In this document: positions 6,904-18,120 of the stretch, piece after piece
How positions within the stretch are numbered: the stretch's first letter is position 1
Layout of the letters: every line of letters begins with the position of its first letter
Source: CAWHHZ01 sp963829355
GTDB lineage: Bacteria > Acidobacteriota > Thermoanaerobaculia > Gp7-AA8 > JAHWKK01
Assembly: GCA_963829355.1 (NCBI GenBank)
Contig: CAWHHZ010000021.1
Span: 1-64,000, forward strand
Length of the DNA: 64,000 nucleotides
Direction of reading: 5' to 3'
Program-made: the position numbers and the translations under genes
The notes under the pieces: model-generated
What the model saw: only the letters and a program-made list of their open reading frames with translations
Database searches by the model: none
What the model was told of the DNA's origin: nothing

Positions 6904-9253
6904 TCAGTGCCTTTTCGTAGTTCGGCGTCTCGGCGATTGCGTGAATTCCTCGGGCTGGAGAAGGACGGTTTTGACGAAAAGACGACGGCTGCCCGCCCAG
7001 GATGATTCGGGCTCGGTGAGCCTGATGTACAGCAGCAGAGTTTGCGAGCCGCTGATGGAGACGAGCACCGGCTCGGTTTCCGGGATCGGCTCACCTGCCA
7101 GGACGAGCTGCGGCGGTCGAACCGTTCCGTCTGACTCGATGATGATCGAGCTGATGTTGCGGAGGAAGAGCGCTTCCCCCGGCGCTTCCCACGCGACGAG
7201 CCAGCCTCCGGCGGTGGGGGCGATTGTGGGGCGTGCTCGCGTCACTGCACCGGTCTCGATCGGGCCACCGGTGTTGCTGTGATCCTGCACGACCCCCTCG
7301 GGCGTGACCCGCACTGCCTGGATTGTTCCCGGCAGGGAGGAACGCCACGCTACAAGAAAGCCGGTTCCGTCGGAGCTGACCGCGGGAGCGAACTCGACAT
7401 CGGTTCCGGGAGAGATTCTCATGACTTCCGAGTCGATGAGGTTTCCCTCCAGATCGAAGCGCACGCCGTGAACCTCGGCTGGTGGAGGAGGTGCGGGACA
7501 AGTGAATTCGCATATGAACTGCTCCACTCCATCCTGCCAGACCAACAGTGAAACGCCGTCGCGGTTCACTGCGATCTCCGGAGGCGACTGCGGTCCTTCT
7601 CTCGGAGAAGGAATGATCACGGAATTCTCCTCCAGGATGAGCCCCTCCCGTGTCATGGGTACCACCGAAACGCCGTCATTCCGAAGGAAGGCGATCATGT
7701 AGTAGCGCCCATTCCATGCAATCGCCGCCGGCTCGATGGAACCTCCATCACTGCCGGGGACTTCAATGGGCGTTTCATCGAGCCGTTGCCCGTCGCGAGA
7801 CAATCGTGCCGCCAGGATTCGCTTCGAGGTGTAGTCGGGCGCGACCTGCTGCCAGACGACGACGAAGCCCTCGCCATCACTCGCGATCGCCGGCGCTTTC
7901 TGAGTCCCTTCCGACGGGTAGACGAGCTCCCCGGAGACCGGTCCCCGCGGCAGGATCGAACTAATTGAGAAGGCGATCTGCGACGGGCGGTGTCCTGGCC
8001 GCTCCTCCCAGACGTATCCCATCGCCGTCTGAGAGCGTACCGCGGCAGGTTCAGTCTGGAATGGTGAGGAAGTCGAAGCTGGAATCGGAGCTCCTGAGAG
8101 CTCGAGCGAGTCGTTCAGCAGGCCGAACAGAATGCTCGAGCCGTCCCAGACGATCAGCGGTCGACCGCCGATCATCACGAGTTGCGGATCGACCACCGGT
8201 TCGATTACGGTTCGCTCCTCGATTCCACCTTCCGGTTTGACGCGCGTGAGTCTCAGCTCACCCGCCCAGTCTGTGTTCAGTTGGTCGGATCTGGCGACCC
8301 ATGCAATCAGCAACGATTGATCGGGAAGCACTGCCACACTCGACGGGACGGCTCTTTTCCCCGGCTCCACCGGTAGACTGCTGATCTCGAGCAGCTCTCC
8401 GTCGGCGCTGATCGTGGCCAGAACGATTGCGGTCGAAATGCTCGAGAGGCGTGTCGCGGCGACCAGCCGGTAATTGGTCCCGTCCCAGGCCAGATCGGAC
8501 CAGAGCAGGTCGTCAGGCAGGTCGATCGGGACGACAGTCACATCCCCCTCGGCGCCGATCCGCAGCACGATTGAGGACGGGTCATCCCGAGGCCTGGTCA
8601 CGGCCAGGAAGTCGCGGCCATCGGAGGCGATCGACAGGAAGGCTCCGGAGATTGAATAGAAGATGTGGATGGTCCGGGCGCGCCACCACGGTCCCTGCGG
8701 AGTCAATGATTCGCATTTCGAGAGGAAAGTAAGCCCCGGCAAGGAGGAACTGTTCATGACTGGAGACGAGGTGGGGAGCTCCGCCGAAGCCCTGCCAGAT
8801 CAGGCTGAACGGCTTTGGGTCGAGCAGCTCACCGGCCGGTGAGACTCGCACGCCCCTCACCTCTCGCCACTCCAGTTCCCATACGACCAGATAGACTCCG
8901 TCTGCCCACGCGACCCTGACATCGTCCCGCATCGCGTTCGTCCAGTAGCGTTGACTGATCAGGAAGCCATTCGGGTCGAGGAGCTCGCCATCGGAGCCGA
9001 CCCTCGCACCCCAGATCTCACGACCGAGCCCGGCACGGTTGTCGATCCACACGATCAATGCCTGCTCACCATTCGACGCCACGGCCGGTTTGCTCTGCGG
9101 CACGGGAGCGGGAGCAGCATTCCCGATCGGGAAGGGGACTCCGAGCAGCACGGGGGCAGAGGCAGGCTCGACCGCGGCGGCGAACGGCGTCAGTACGATC
9201 AGAAACGCAAGCAGCGGGAGAAGTCGAAGCAGTGAGGAATTGCGGGAAGTCAT
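6904..9253 (-). CDS. Secreted repeat (beta-propeller-like) protein, frameshifted once
   Basis: From ATG at 9253 the product has a signal peptide (SSLLRLLPLLAFLIVLTPFA, then AAVEPAS). Repeats of about 50-60 residues follow, of the form PAVASNGEQALIVWIDNR ... EIWGARVGSDGELLD. Similar units recur to the end (AIASDGEGFVVVWQQ, AVSSDGTGFLVAWRS). Near 8676-8678 the frame changes; removing one base of the GGG run gives RRTIHIFYSISGAFLSIASD and joins the two halves into ~780 residues. Such repeats are common in secreted proteins of unknown function. No catalytic motif is seen. It could be a surface adhesin or substrate-binding protein, which is inference. Confidence 0.65.
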
Positions 9254-9483
9254 CGGTCAGCTCCTGAAAGGAGCAAGTTACCATGAGTGTGCGAACCTGG
9301 ATTGTGATCTTTGAACAGAGCGACAAGCACCCCATGGGCGTAAATTTGCTGTGAAGCCGGGCATTTCAATGATTCAGTTTCCGTTGTCGCATGTGCTTCA
9401 CCAGGAGCCGAAACCGGAGTCGAACTGCGGTTACGGCTATCGCGGTCTGCCACCCATACAATCGGAGTACAAGAAATACTTTA

Positions 9484-9849
9484 ATGGTCAAATCACTCGT
9501 TGCTTCCGAGCTTCCCATCGATCAGGAAATTACCGGCCACCTGGGCTCGGTCGCCGTCAGGCTCCGCGCCATCAGTCCGCGCAGTTGCACAGTGGAACAC
9601 CAGAAGCAGGTTCGCGTTTCGTCGGACATGAAGCTCCTGGTGCGGTGGGAAGGCGTCAGCTACACGATTCCGGTGAAGGTTCTCCGAAGCAGAATCGCGA
9701 TGGTAAAAGGCGGGGCCGGCTATCACACGACGGTCGAGCTCGTGCAACTGCCAGAAGACGTCGCTGCCATGATCAGCCGCTTCATGGAGTGCGGAGCCGG
9801 GAGCGCGGCAGGCTCCGGTCAGGGCAGCGGTCCGGGAATACACGCATAG
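9484..9849 (+). CDS. PilZ-like domain protein
   Basis: 121 residues from ATG at 9484. The pattern LRAISPRSCTVEHQKQVRVS, SDMKLLVRWEGVSYTIPVKV and YHTTVELVQL has the beta-barrel periodicity of PilZ domains. The c-di-GMP-binding RxxxR and (D/N)xSxxG motifs are not clear, so it may be a non-binding PilZ-like protein. A PAS-GGDEF protein lies ~8.5 kb away. An upstream in-frame start (9391) exists but lacks support. Confidence 0.55.
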   Translation: MVKSLVASELPIDQEITGHLGSVAVRLRAISPRSCTVEHQKQVRVSSDMKLLVRWEGVSYTIPVKVLRSRIAMVKGGAGYHTTVELVQLPEDVAAMISRFMECGAGSAAGSGQGSGPGIHA

Positions 9850-9902
9850 GGTTTTTGCTTAAAAGCAGGACGTCAGGGCGGAAAATCGCCGGGCGATTGC
9901 AC

Positions 9903-9979
9903 AGGCTCTTAGCTCAGCTGGTTAGAGCGCCACGTTGACATCGTGGAGGTCGGCGGTTCGAGTCCGCTAGAGCCTACCA
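9903..9979 (+). tRNA. tRNA-Val (GAC)
   Basis: Full cloverleaf: acceptor AGGCTCT/AGAGCCT, D stem GCTC/GAGC, anticodon stem CCACG/CGTGG with loop TTGACAT (anticodon GAC), T arm GGCGG-TTCGAGT-CCGCT (one G-T pair), discriminator A. The 3' CCA is encoded. It is followed 14 bases later by a strong terminator. Confidence 0.95.
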
Positions 9980-9993
9980 ATTCAAATTTTCTC

Positions 9994-10027
9994 AAGGCGC
10001 CGCGAGCAATCGCGGCGCCTTTTTTGT
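9994..10027 (+). terminator. Rho-independent terminator after tRNA-Val
   Basis: AAGGCGCCGCG (9994-10004), loop AGCAAT, CGCGGCGCCTT (10011-10021), then TTTTT. An 11-bp GC-rich stem with a T tract. Confidence 0.9.
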
Positions 10028-10065
10028 TGCAGCTTTCGGGCGACAGTCGTCATTCGTCCTCCTTA

Positions 10066-10293
10066 CAGCACCGCGAAGGCGGTGCGACACAACCTAGCCC
10101 AGCGGCGTAAGCCCTGGGACACAGGCGCCCACAAAAATCCCAAGGCCGCGAAGGCGGCCGACACAAGAGACGCGTGAATCGACGCGAAGAGTTGTGTCGC
10201 CCGCCTTCGCGGGCTCGAGGGGGTGCGCATGCCCGGGTGTCCCAGGGCTTACGCCGCTGGGCTGGGTTGTGTCACGCCGCCTTCGCGGCGCTG
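10066..10293. repeat. Long inverted repeat, 57-bp arms
   Basis: The left arm 10066-10122 (CAGCACCGCGAAGGCGGTGC ... GTAAGCCCTGGGACAC) and right arm 10237-10293 are inverted copies with few mismatches. A smaller GCGAAGGCGG/CCGCCTTCGC pair lies between them. Related pieces recur near 28930 and 29140-29350. This explains the gene-free stretch 10028-10301. Confidence 0.8.
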
Positions 10294-10301
10294 CAAGGAG
10301 G

Positions 10302-13300
10302 TTAGTTTTTCTCGCGATTGATGACCTCGATTCTCATCTCCTCAGTGTTGGCCCGGATCTCTGGCACGTACATCGTTTCTCCGATGAGGGGCAGAGCGTG
10401 GAAGGAGCCCGGGACTTCGGCGCGCAGCTCGTAGCGGATCTCCCAGACTCCCTGCTCGAGCTTGTCGGCGAACATCACGACTTCCCGGTCGCGAAGCTCC
10501 TGGTGAATCCAGCGGGTGCTGCCGGTACTCTCGGACGGAGCGATCATCTTTCCGCGCCGTGCCTGGGCGTTCGCGTCTTCGAATCGCTTCTCGACGGCAT
10601 CCGCTCTCAATTGCCGCGCGAAGAGCGGCTCCCCACTGCGGACCGCTACGGCCTCGAGTCCTGCAGGCTTGAGGTCCTCGAAGATCAGGTACTCGTAGTC
10701 ATTCTTCGTTTCGACGGTCACGACGACGTCGATTCGCTCGCCGCTCTGGACAGACTCACCGTCCCGCAGCGGTACGCGCTCGTAGGTGAATCCCTGAAGC
10801 AGCGTCCGCTTCGGAACCAGACGGAAGTACTCCCGCCTGACGAAGATCTCGTTTCCTTCTGCCGTGATCGGTTCCTCGGTGCTGAAGTACGTCGCCTCGA
10901 CCGCGAAGTACAACGACTGATCGCCAGTGGCACCGGTGCGGTTGACGCGGATCTCGTTGCGGCCGTCGCGGATCGCAGTTGCCGGCACGGTGAACTGGCT
11001 GCGGGCAGTCAGCATCGTTGCGGGGGTGACACTACCGCTCCCGACTTCGGTGCCGTTGACCGTGACCGTGTACGAGGCTGTTCCCTTCAGCTCACCGCTC
11101 CGCTCGAGGTACTCGTTCAGAGCGAGGATCGTGATGGAGGTGTCGCGGGTGTTGTTCCACTGCGCGCCCCGGCGGTTTCGGACGAGCCAGTTCATTGCGG
11201 GCTCGACGAGGCGGTGTTCAGGATCGATCGTCACGAGCGCGCGCAGAACGAACGCAGTCGTCTCGACCGGGCCATCGTACCAGCGCCACCAGAACCGTTC
11301 GCTTCCCCAGTGTGCGGTCGCCATCACGTCTTCCGTGCGGCGAGCGCGCGATCCGAGGACGACGGATTGATCGGGAGAGTCGTCGACCGTGACGCCGTTC
11401 TCGAGGTTGCGAACCAGCGTTCTTGCCTCGTCGGCGTGGCCGAGCTGGTGTGCGGCGAGAGCCAGAAGTGCGCGGCCGTAGGAGCTGAGCGAATCGCGAT
11501 TCTTCCAGAGATTCGCGAAGGCCCGGTCACGATACTCGTTGCGGACGCCGGGCTGCGCCGCGGTGACCGCGTGGAGCATCCACGCCTGGCGGTTCAGCTC
11601 GCGCTCTTCTTCCACGAGCTCGCGGTCGAGCCAGTTGACGGCATGGTCGATCACCCCGGGTCGAACTGCGACGCCACTGTCCCGTGCGAGGGAGAGCCCC
11701 CACACGACGTACGCCGTCATGTGGTGATCGCTGTCCCCTTCTTTCCACCATCCCCAGCCGCCATCGGCATGCTGGAAATCGTAGAGACGAGCGAGGCCCT
11801 TCGCCATCACGTCATCGAGAGCCGCCAGGTCCTGCTTTCCTTTCGGGTGAGTCGCATCAGCGGTGCCCGTCTCGATTCCCCCGAAGATGCGTGAAGCGAC
11901 GAGCGAGCGGGACACTCCGAGGTCGCTCAAAGTTTTCGACACGATGGCGGCGGGGAGGAAGCGGCTCATCGTCTGTTCGGTGCAGCCGTACGGATAGTGG
12001 ATCAGGTACGGAATCGCATCGAGCATGGTGATCGCAACGCTCGGCGTCACGGTGACGGTCATTTCGGTCGAGCCGGGACGGCGCTCGCGGGGGAGGTCGA
12101 GGCGGATCTCCGAAGTATCACCGTGGACCTTGCCGGAGCTGGCGACGAACTTCTCGATGCCGTGCTCCCAGACCAGATAGCTCCGTTCCATTGCGTCGGA
12201 CAGGTCTGCCGCAACTCCCTGCACGTTGATCGTTGCGGTTCCCTGCTCCCGGGCGGCAACGAGCCACTCGACGCGCTGCTCTCCACCTGCGGTGATCGTG
12301 ACCGGGTGGGTCGCGAGTGGTTTCGTCTCACCGTCCACGACAGACCCGAGTACCTCGAGACCGTCGATCTGGAGGCCGGGCGTGACGTTCAGGTCGCGAT
12401 CGGTGTTGTTGTTGATGATCGCCGAGATGACAGTCTCATCACCGACGACGAAGAATCGCGGCGCTTGCAGTCTAACGATCAGCGGCTTCTTCGTGCGCGC
12501 TTCTGACTTCGCAATGCCGAAGTCGGCGCCGGTGGTCGTGGCGCGAGCCGTGGCGCGCCAGGTGGTGAGCGAGTCGGGCCAGTCGATCTCGATCGAGGCA
12601 GTTCCCTGAGCGTTTGTGATGATATCGGGCTGCCAGAACGCGGTCGAGCGGAAATCGCTACGCACGATGACGGCGTCACCCGGTGTCGCGATCTCGTTTG
12701 CCGCATCTGCCATGGCCTGTTTGCTGGCCGTCGGTGCGGCGGCGGTGACGGTGACCGATTCTGCGACTACGGGGCTGGGAGAGGGGCGGTGACGCCATAT
12801 TACCGCTGGGGACTCCCCCAGAGATACCCTGCGCTCGTCCCGCAACGACTCCTCGCTCCTCCTTCTCCTCGCGCGCCCGATCTCCGTCTCGTCTGGACGC
12901 AATCTGTCGTTCGTCCAGCAGCCGGCCGTCCTCGATCTCGACGAGCCTGACGTAGTTCTTCTCCTGAAAGCTGCTCGTCGTCTGCACGGAGTTCCCGGAC
13001 TTGCTGCCGTAGAAGAACTGGCGGGGATCGCCGGAGAGATCGTCCTGAATGTAGTAGACGGACTCGTCGGCCACGGCCAGTGATACTTCCGCCGAGACCG
13101 GCTCGCCGTCGTTGTTCCGCGTGGTGATCATGACTGTCCCTCGATCCCGCGGCTGATACTGATCACGATCGAGCTCGACGCTCACGTCGAGAAAGTGGTC
13201 GGTCGGAGGGACGATGATCTCTTCGGTGTCGAGCGAGAGAGCGAGGTCCCGCACCATCGCGGCAGAGAGAAAGATGTTCGGGATGTCGCGGTCGGTGATC

Positions 13301-16242
13301 TCGAGCTCGATCAGGGTCACGTTGCCGCGCGTCTCGATGACGCGGTGCTCGAAGATCCGCTCACGCTCGACGGTGAACAGAACGTGCGATCCGGCGGACT
13401 CCGTCACGATCATGACCGGCGACGTCGCGCCCGCCTCGAATGACTCTGCTCCGACGATCAGCTCGACTCCGTTCCCGTGATATCCGAGACTTCGGGTATT
13501 GCGATCGGCGACCCATACGGTGGTTTCGGCCGACACGACGTCGCGCGGGCGTACGGTGGTGGGATCGGCGACGCTGCTCGTCCACTGGAAGCGATAGAAC
13601 CCTTCGCGTGGCGCCACGAGCTCGAACGTCGCTTCGCCATCTTCATCGGTCGAGAGAGAAAGCCGACGGATCTCTTCCTTCTCATAGCCGCTCTCGATCA
13701 GTCGCCACGGATGCTCGTCCGGACCCTGCGGCGGGGGAAACGCAATCGCGGAGCGCTTCGCCTCCTCGAGGTCGCCGCCGCTGATCTTCCTGCCCCGTGG
13801 ATCGAGCCAGACTTCTTTCCACGTCTCGCGCGTCACGACCAGTTCGCCATCGGCGGCGACGGGCTGGTCGTTGGGATCGATCGTTCTGAGATCGACTTCG
13901 ATCCGATCACCGGGACGATGGAGGAAACTGCGCGGCTTCATGTGCGCGTAGAACGGCTGGCTCGTCACGCGGATATTGGCCGTGCCGGTGATCTCGCGCC
14001 GGGATGCATCGGTGACGCGCGCTTCGACCGTGTACTCGAGATCGTTTCCGCCCTCTGGAGTGTCGAAGGCGATCGTGGCGCGACCGTCGGGGCCGGTGGT
14101 CACCGTCTCGTTCAGGACCTCCTGCCCGCGACCGTACCACCCGTGGCGCTCCGGTTGTTCGAAGTACCACGGATGCTTCCGAGGCCAGTTCCAGGTCGGG
14201 TAGTACGGCTTCTGCGTGACGACGACCTGGACCGTCGCATTCGCGACCGGACCACCGAAGTAGTAGTCGGCGGCGATCTTCACCTCGACCCGGTCGCCGA
14301 GCCGGTAGAGAGTCGGCGAGCCGTCCTCTGCGGCGGCAGGCTCGACCGTCACCTTGTACTCGGGAAGCTTGTACTCTTCCACACGAAACAGTTGCGCGCC
14401 CCCGACCGAGCTCCCGTCGATTTTCTCGAAGCGGATCGTGTAGATGCCGAGAGGAGCGTTCTCCTCGAGCTCGAGCTCCGCCCAGGCGCTGCCGAACTCA
14501 TTGAGGATCGGTGATCCCTCGGTCACCTTGTTGCCTCTGGGGTCGAAGATTTCGTAGTTGAGCTGCTGATTCGCGGGTGTGCTGTACTGGCCGTCGGAGT
14601 GCACGCGGGCGGTCAGCTTCCATTGGACCGTCTCGTCGGGGCGGTAGGCGGGACGGTCTGTGGTGGCGTAGATGCGCCAGTACGACTCGCTGGTCGAGCT
14701 CGAGTATGCCCAGCCGGACGAATACGCCTGCCGGTCATTGCGATTGACCACGACGAGGACCTGCCGACCGTCATTGTTCGAGCTTCGCGCAATCGTCGCG
14801 ACGCCGTCGTTCCCCGTCGTGGCATCGTAGGAGCGGTGGAGATTCCTGCCGTTCTCGTAGTACTCCTCCCATGCACGAACGCGGGCGCCGGGGATCGGGG
14901 CACCGCTCCGGGCGTCCGTGACGAAGACCAGGATTTCGGTTCCCGATGTCTTCGTCACGACGGCGGCGTCGGTGACGAGGATCAGCTCCCGTGCCTCGAC
15001 CGACCCGGACCGGGCGCGGAGGATGTACGCCCCGACCGGAAGCTCGCGCTGGAGCTTGATCATTTCAGCGCCCGGGAGGTGAGGACCGTCCGACTCCAGC
15101 GTTTTCGTCTTCGACTCGATCCGGGTTGCGTTGTCGAGCGAGACATTCTCAATCCACGCCCCGGACCTGCTGGAGGTCGTGAACGCGAGGTCGCGTGTCA
15201 GGTCGACCTTCCACAGCTCGACCTCGGCAGAGGTCAGATTCCGCCAGTGGAGCTGATAGCCGATCTTCGATCCGGGGAGGAAGATGTTCGAGACCGTGAC
15301 GCCGAGGGAGGGCTCGGTGATCTGTTTGATTCTGTCTGTCGCCTGATCCCAGTACTGGGTTCCACCCTTTGAGAACTCGGACGTGATCCGGCGATAAAGG
15401 GCGAGAGCGCCCTCCAGATCCGGCACGAGCTGCCAGCGATCGTTCCGCCAGACGGGACGTCCACGATTCTCCAGTGTCTGTGCGTAATAGAAGAGCGCGT
15501 CGTCGTACCAGTCGTTCGACCGTCCCTCCGCGATGGTGCGCTCGAAGGCGAGGATGCCGCGCTCGGCGAGGCGTGGCTCGCTCACCTGAGCGAGTCGCAG
15601 GGCGAGCAGGAAGTTGGTGTAGGCGCGATCCTCCGGCGAGCGCGCGATCTCGACCGCGTTCTCGATGACCGGGAGAGGGATCGAGTGGGAGTACTGGCCA
15701 TGCCTCTCCCACGGATGGATGACGGGAGGGTCGGCGGCCTTGCGGACGATCGCGAGGTAGCGGGTCCGTGCGATATCGAGATCTGCCGAGGCGGCCCAGA
15801 AGTCGAGCGCGGTGTTGTAGTGGTTCCATGCGGCAGACCAGTCACGCTGGGTCGCGTTCCAGAAAGAGTCCCCGAGCGACTCATGAATCTCGGCGAAGAA
15901 CTGGTCGTGCTCGCGCTCTTCGTAGGGGCGCAGTAAATCCCGCAGTTGCTGCCGGGCTTGTTCGATGACCGAGGGGTCGTTCACGTTGTCGGTGGCGACT
16001 GATCGCCACAGAGAGTCGGCGAGACGGAGACGTAGCCGTAGGAGATCATCGGGATCGAGCGAGCTCTGATCGATCGCCTCGTACGCCTCGTGAGCCAGAC
16101 GATACGAGCCCTCGGAGTAGAGCCTGTCTGCGCGCTCGATTCCCGGAGCAGCAATGCCGCTCTGCGAGGTGAACCCGGGTACGGAGAAGGCAATCGCGCC
16201 GAGCGCGATGACGACTGCTGCAAACGATCGAAGCCGAATCAT
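10302..16242 (-). CDS. Bacterial alpha-2-macroglobulin-like protein (one internal frameshift)
   Basis: The start is ATG at 16242, 8 bases after AAGGAG. Corrected length is about 1,979 residues. Order: signal peptide (SFAAVVIALGAIAFSVPGFT), a ~250-residue helical TPR-like region (GSYRLAHEAYEAIDQ), macroglobulin beta domains (YATTDRPAYRPDETVQWKLT; FRVEEYKLPEYKVTV), the A2M domain (FRSTAFWQPDI, SLTTWRATARA), then the thioester motif CxEQ in YPYGCTEQTMSRF and a helical toroid (HADGGWGWW). Two frames meet at 12771-12774; removing one G joins them (SQPVVAESVTVT). Bacterial A2Ms trap attacking proteases in the periplasm. No lipobox and no penicillin-binding-protein partner is adjacent. Confidence 0.85.
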
Positions 16243-16319
16243 ATGAGGATCTCCTTCACCTGCTTTGACACCCGAGCTTCGGAAAACGAAACCCATGGTA
16301 GTTCACAGCTCAAAAAAGA

Positions 16320-16512
16320 TGTCATCCTGAGCGAAGCGAAGGATCGCGTACGGCAATACTCGAGTTGAATTGCGAAGCGAAGGATCGCGTACGGCAATAC
16401 TCGAGTTGAATTGCGAAGCGAAGGATCGCGTCCGGCAATACTCAAGGGGAATTGCGAAGAAATTCAGGGCGAGGATAACTCCACGCGATCCTTCGCTTCG
16501 CTCAGGATGACA
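16320..16512. repeat. Perfect 30-bp inverted repeat enclosing three 41-bp tandem repeats
   Basis: TGTCATCCTGAGCGAAGCGA... (16320-16349) is perfectly inverted at 16483-16512. From 16333 a 41-bp unit (GAAGCGAAGGATCGCGTACG ... GAATTGC) repeats about three times (16333, 16374, 16415), the last diverged. This is the dispersed TCATCCTGAGC/GAAGGATC palindrome family of this genome. Confidence 0.85.
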
Positions 16513-16566
16513 TGCAGGGGGTGACCGGCAGATGACGGGAGACGCTGCATGTATCATCGCGGGCGC

Positions 16567-17763
16567 ATGAACAGTGCAGGTGAACGTCTCTACCGACCGA
16601 CGGCTCTGATTGCGATCGTCGGTGTCCTCTATTTCTCCGAGGGCCTTCCGTTCGGGCTTGTGAGCGAGCTGTTCCCTCTCTATCTCAGGACTCAGGGGAT
16701 CTCCCTTACGGAGATCGGTCTGGTCAGTATCGTGAGTCTCGCGTGGACACTGAAGTTCTTCTGGTCGCCCGCGATCGACCGTTGGGGGAGTTATCGCGGA
16801 TGGATCCGGCTGACGATCTTCGTGATGACGCTGGTGCTGGCAGGATTTGCGATGACCCGCGCGACCTCGGGATCAATCTTCTGGATTCTGCTTGCGGTGC
16901 TGGCAGTCGCCTCGGCGACTCAGGACATCGCGATCGACGCGATGACGATCGCGATTACCCCGAAGACTCTGCTGGGGCCGGTGAACTCGATGCGCGTCAC
17001 GACCTACCGGGTCGCCTTCATCGTCGCTGGCGGAGGGTTCGCGGCGGTCGCGACCTGGATCGGGTGGAGTGGCGCGTTTGCGGTGGGCGCGGGGATCATG
17101 GTCGCGCTGCTGCTCTTCACGTTCGCACTTCCGCCGGGTGGAAGCGGTACCGCCGAGACGGTCGACGTCATCTCGGGTCTGCGGCGCTGGATCAACCGTC
17201 CGGGAGCCGGCTGGCTTCTGGCGATGGTTCTTCTCTACCGCGTCGGTGATGCGGCGCTCGTCCCGATGTCGAAGCCGTTCTGGGTCGACAGCGGATTTTC
17301 GCCGGCTGAGATCGGAATGGTCACGAGCGGAATCGGAATGATCTCCACGATTGCGGGAGCGTGGATCGGAGGGTTCTTTCTGGTGCGGACCGGTCTGTGG
17401 AAGGGAATGCTCTGGTTCGGGATCATTCAGATGCTCTCGAACGGAGGGTACGTGCTGCTCGCGACGTTGGGTGGTGGGCGCCCGGGTTTCTACGCGGCCG
17501 CGATCATCGAGAATTTCACCGGCGGGCTCGGGACGGCGGCCTTCCTGGCGTTTCTGATGGCGATCTGCGACAAACGTTTTGCGGCCACCGAGTACGCTCT
17601 GCTGAGCGCCCTGTTCGCGCTGACCCGGACCATCGCCGGCGCGACGAGTGGAATCATCACCGACAGCATCGGCTATGCAGGTTTTTTCTGGATCACGCTG
17701 CTGTTGGGCATCCCGGCGCTGTTGCTGCTGCCGAAGATCAGGGGAGAGCTGGAGGTGGTGTGA
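16567..17763 (+). CDS. ampG: AmpG-like muropeptide permease (MFS)
   Basis: About 398 residues with around 12 membrane segments. The start MNSAGERLYRPTALIAIVGV leads to YFSEGLPFGLVSELFPLYLR, typical of AmpG, then ASATQDIAIDAMTIAI, the AmpG-type charged/Asp motif. AmpG imports anhydromuropeptides for peptidoglycan recycling across the inner membrane. I prefer ATG 16567 over 16549, although neither has a clear ribosome-binding site. It is a single gene with divergent or unrelated neighbours. A general MFS transporter is the alternative. Confidence 0.8.
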   Translation: MNSAGERLYRPTALIAIVGVLYFSEGLPFGLVSELFPLYLRTQGISLTEIGLVSIVSLAWTLKFFWSPAIDRWGSYRGWIRLTIFVMTLVLAGFAMTRATSGSIFWILLAVLAVASATQDIAIDAMTIAITPKTLLGPVNSMRVTTYRVAFIVAGGGFAAVATWIGWSGAFAVGAGIMVALLLFTFALPPGGSGTAETVDVISGLRRWINRPGAGWLLAMVLLYRVGDAALVPMSKPFWVDSGFSPAEIGMVTSGIGMISTIAGAWIGGFFLVRTGLWKGMLWFGIIQMLSNGGYVLLATLGGGRPGFYAAAIIENFTGGLGTAAFLAFLMAICDKRFAATEYALLSALFALTRTIAGATSGIITDSIGYAGFFWITLLLGIPALLLLPKIRGELEVV

Positions 17764-18120
17764 GGGTCGGAGCATCACTGAGACACCGCCTGTCACTCCG
17801 AGAGCAGCGAGGAATCTGGGTGGGCGGAAAGGACCGGTCTCGGGCTCGGGACCGTGGCGGAAGAGCACGCCAGCGTCACCCTGAGCGGGTGGGAGGGTGG
17901 GAAAGCGAAGGGCCTCCCCGATGTCGGTTGACGTAGCCTAGACGATGAACAGTTCCACCCGTTTCATGCGGTACAAGCCCTCGGGTGGCGAGATCCCTCG
18001 CATGCCCGCCCAACCGCCCGCTCGGGATGACATCGGTACGACTGATTATCAATCGATCATTCCCGTGACCGCGCCCGCGTCCGCGCACGGAATTTCAGAG
18101 GTCGCAAGACTGAACCGCTC
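17764..18120. other. Intergenic; one dispersed-repeat fragment
   Basis: At 17791-17820 lies TGTCACTCCGAGAGCAGCGA, a single arm of the dispersed (T)GTCATTCCGA...GAGGAATCTGGG family. The rest (17830-18120) shows no convincing gene, RNA or strong hairpin. Confidence 0.5.

Noticed and set aside
10194..11894. 566-residue plus-strand ORF
   Set aside because: Lies opposite the A2M gene, begins in repeat DNA, and has no recognisable motif; a shadow of GC-rich codon use.
16333..16455. CRISPR array (41-bp units)
   Set aside because: Units are contiguous tandem copies without unique spacers.
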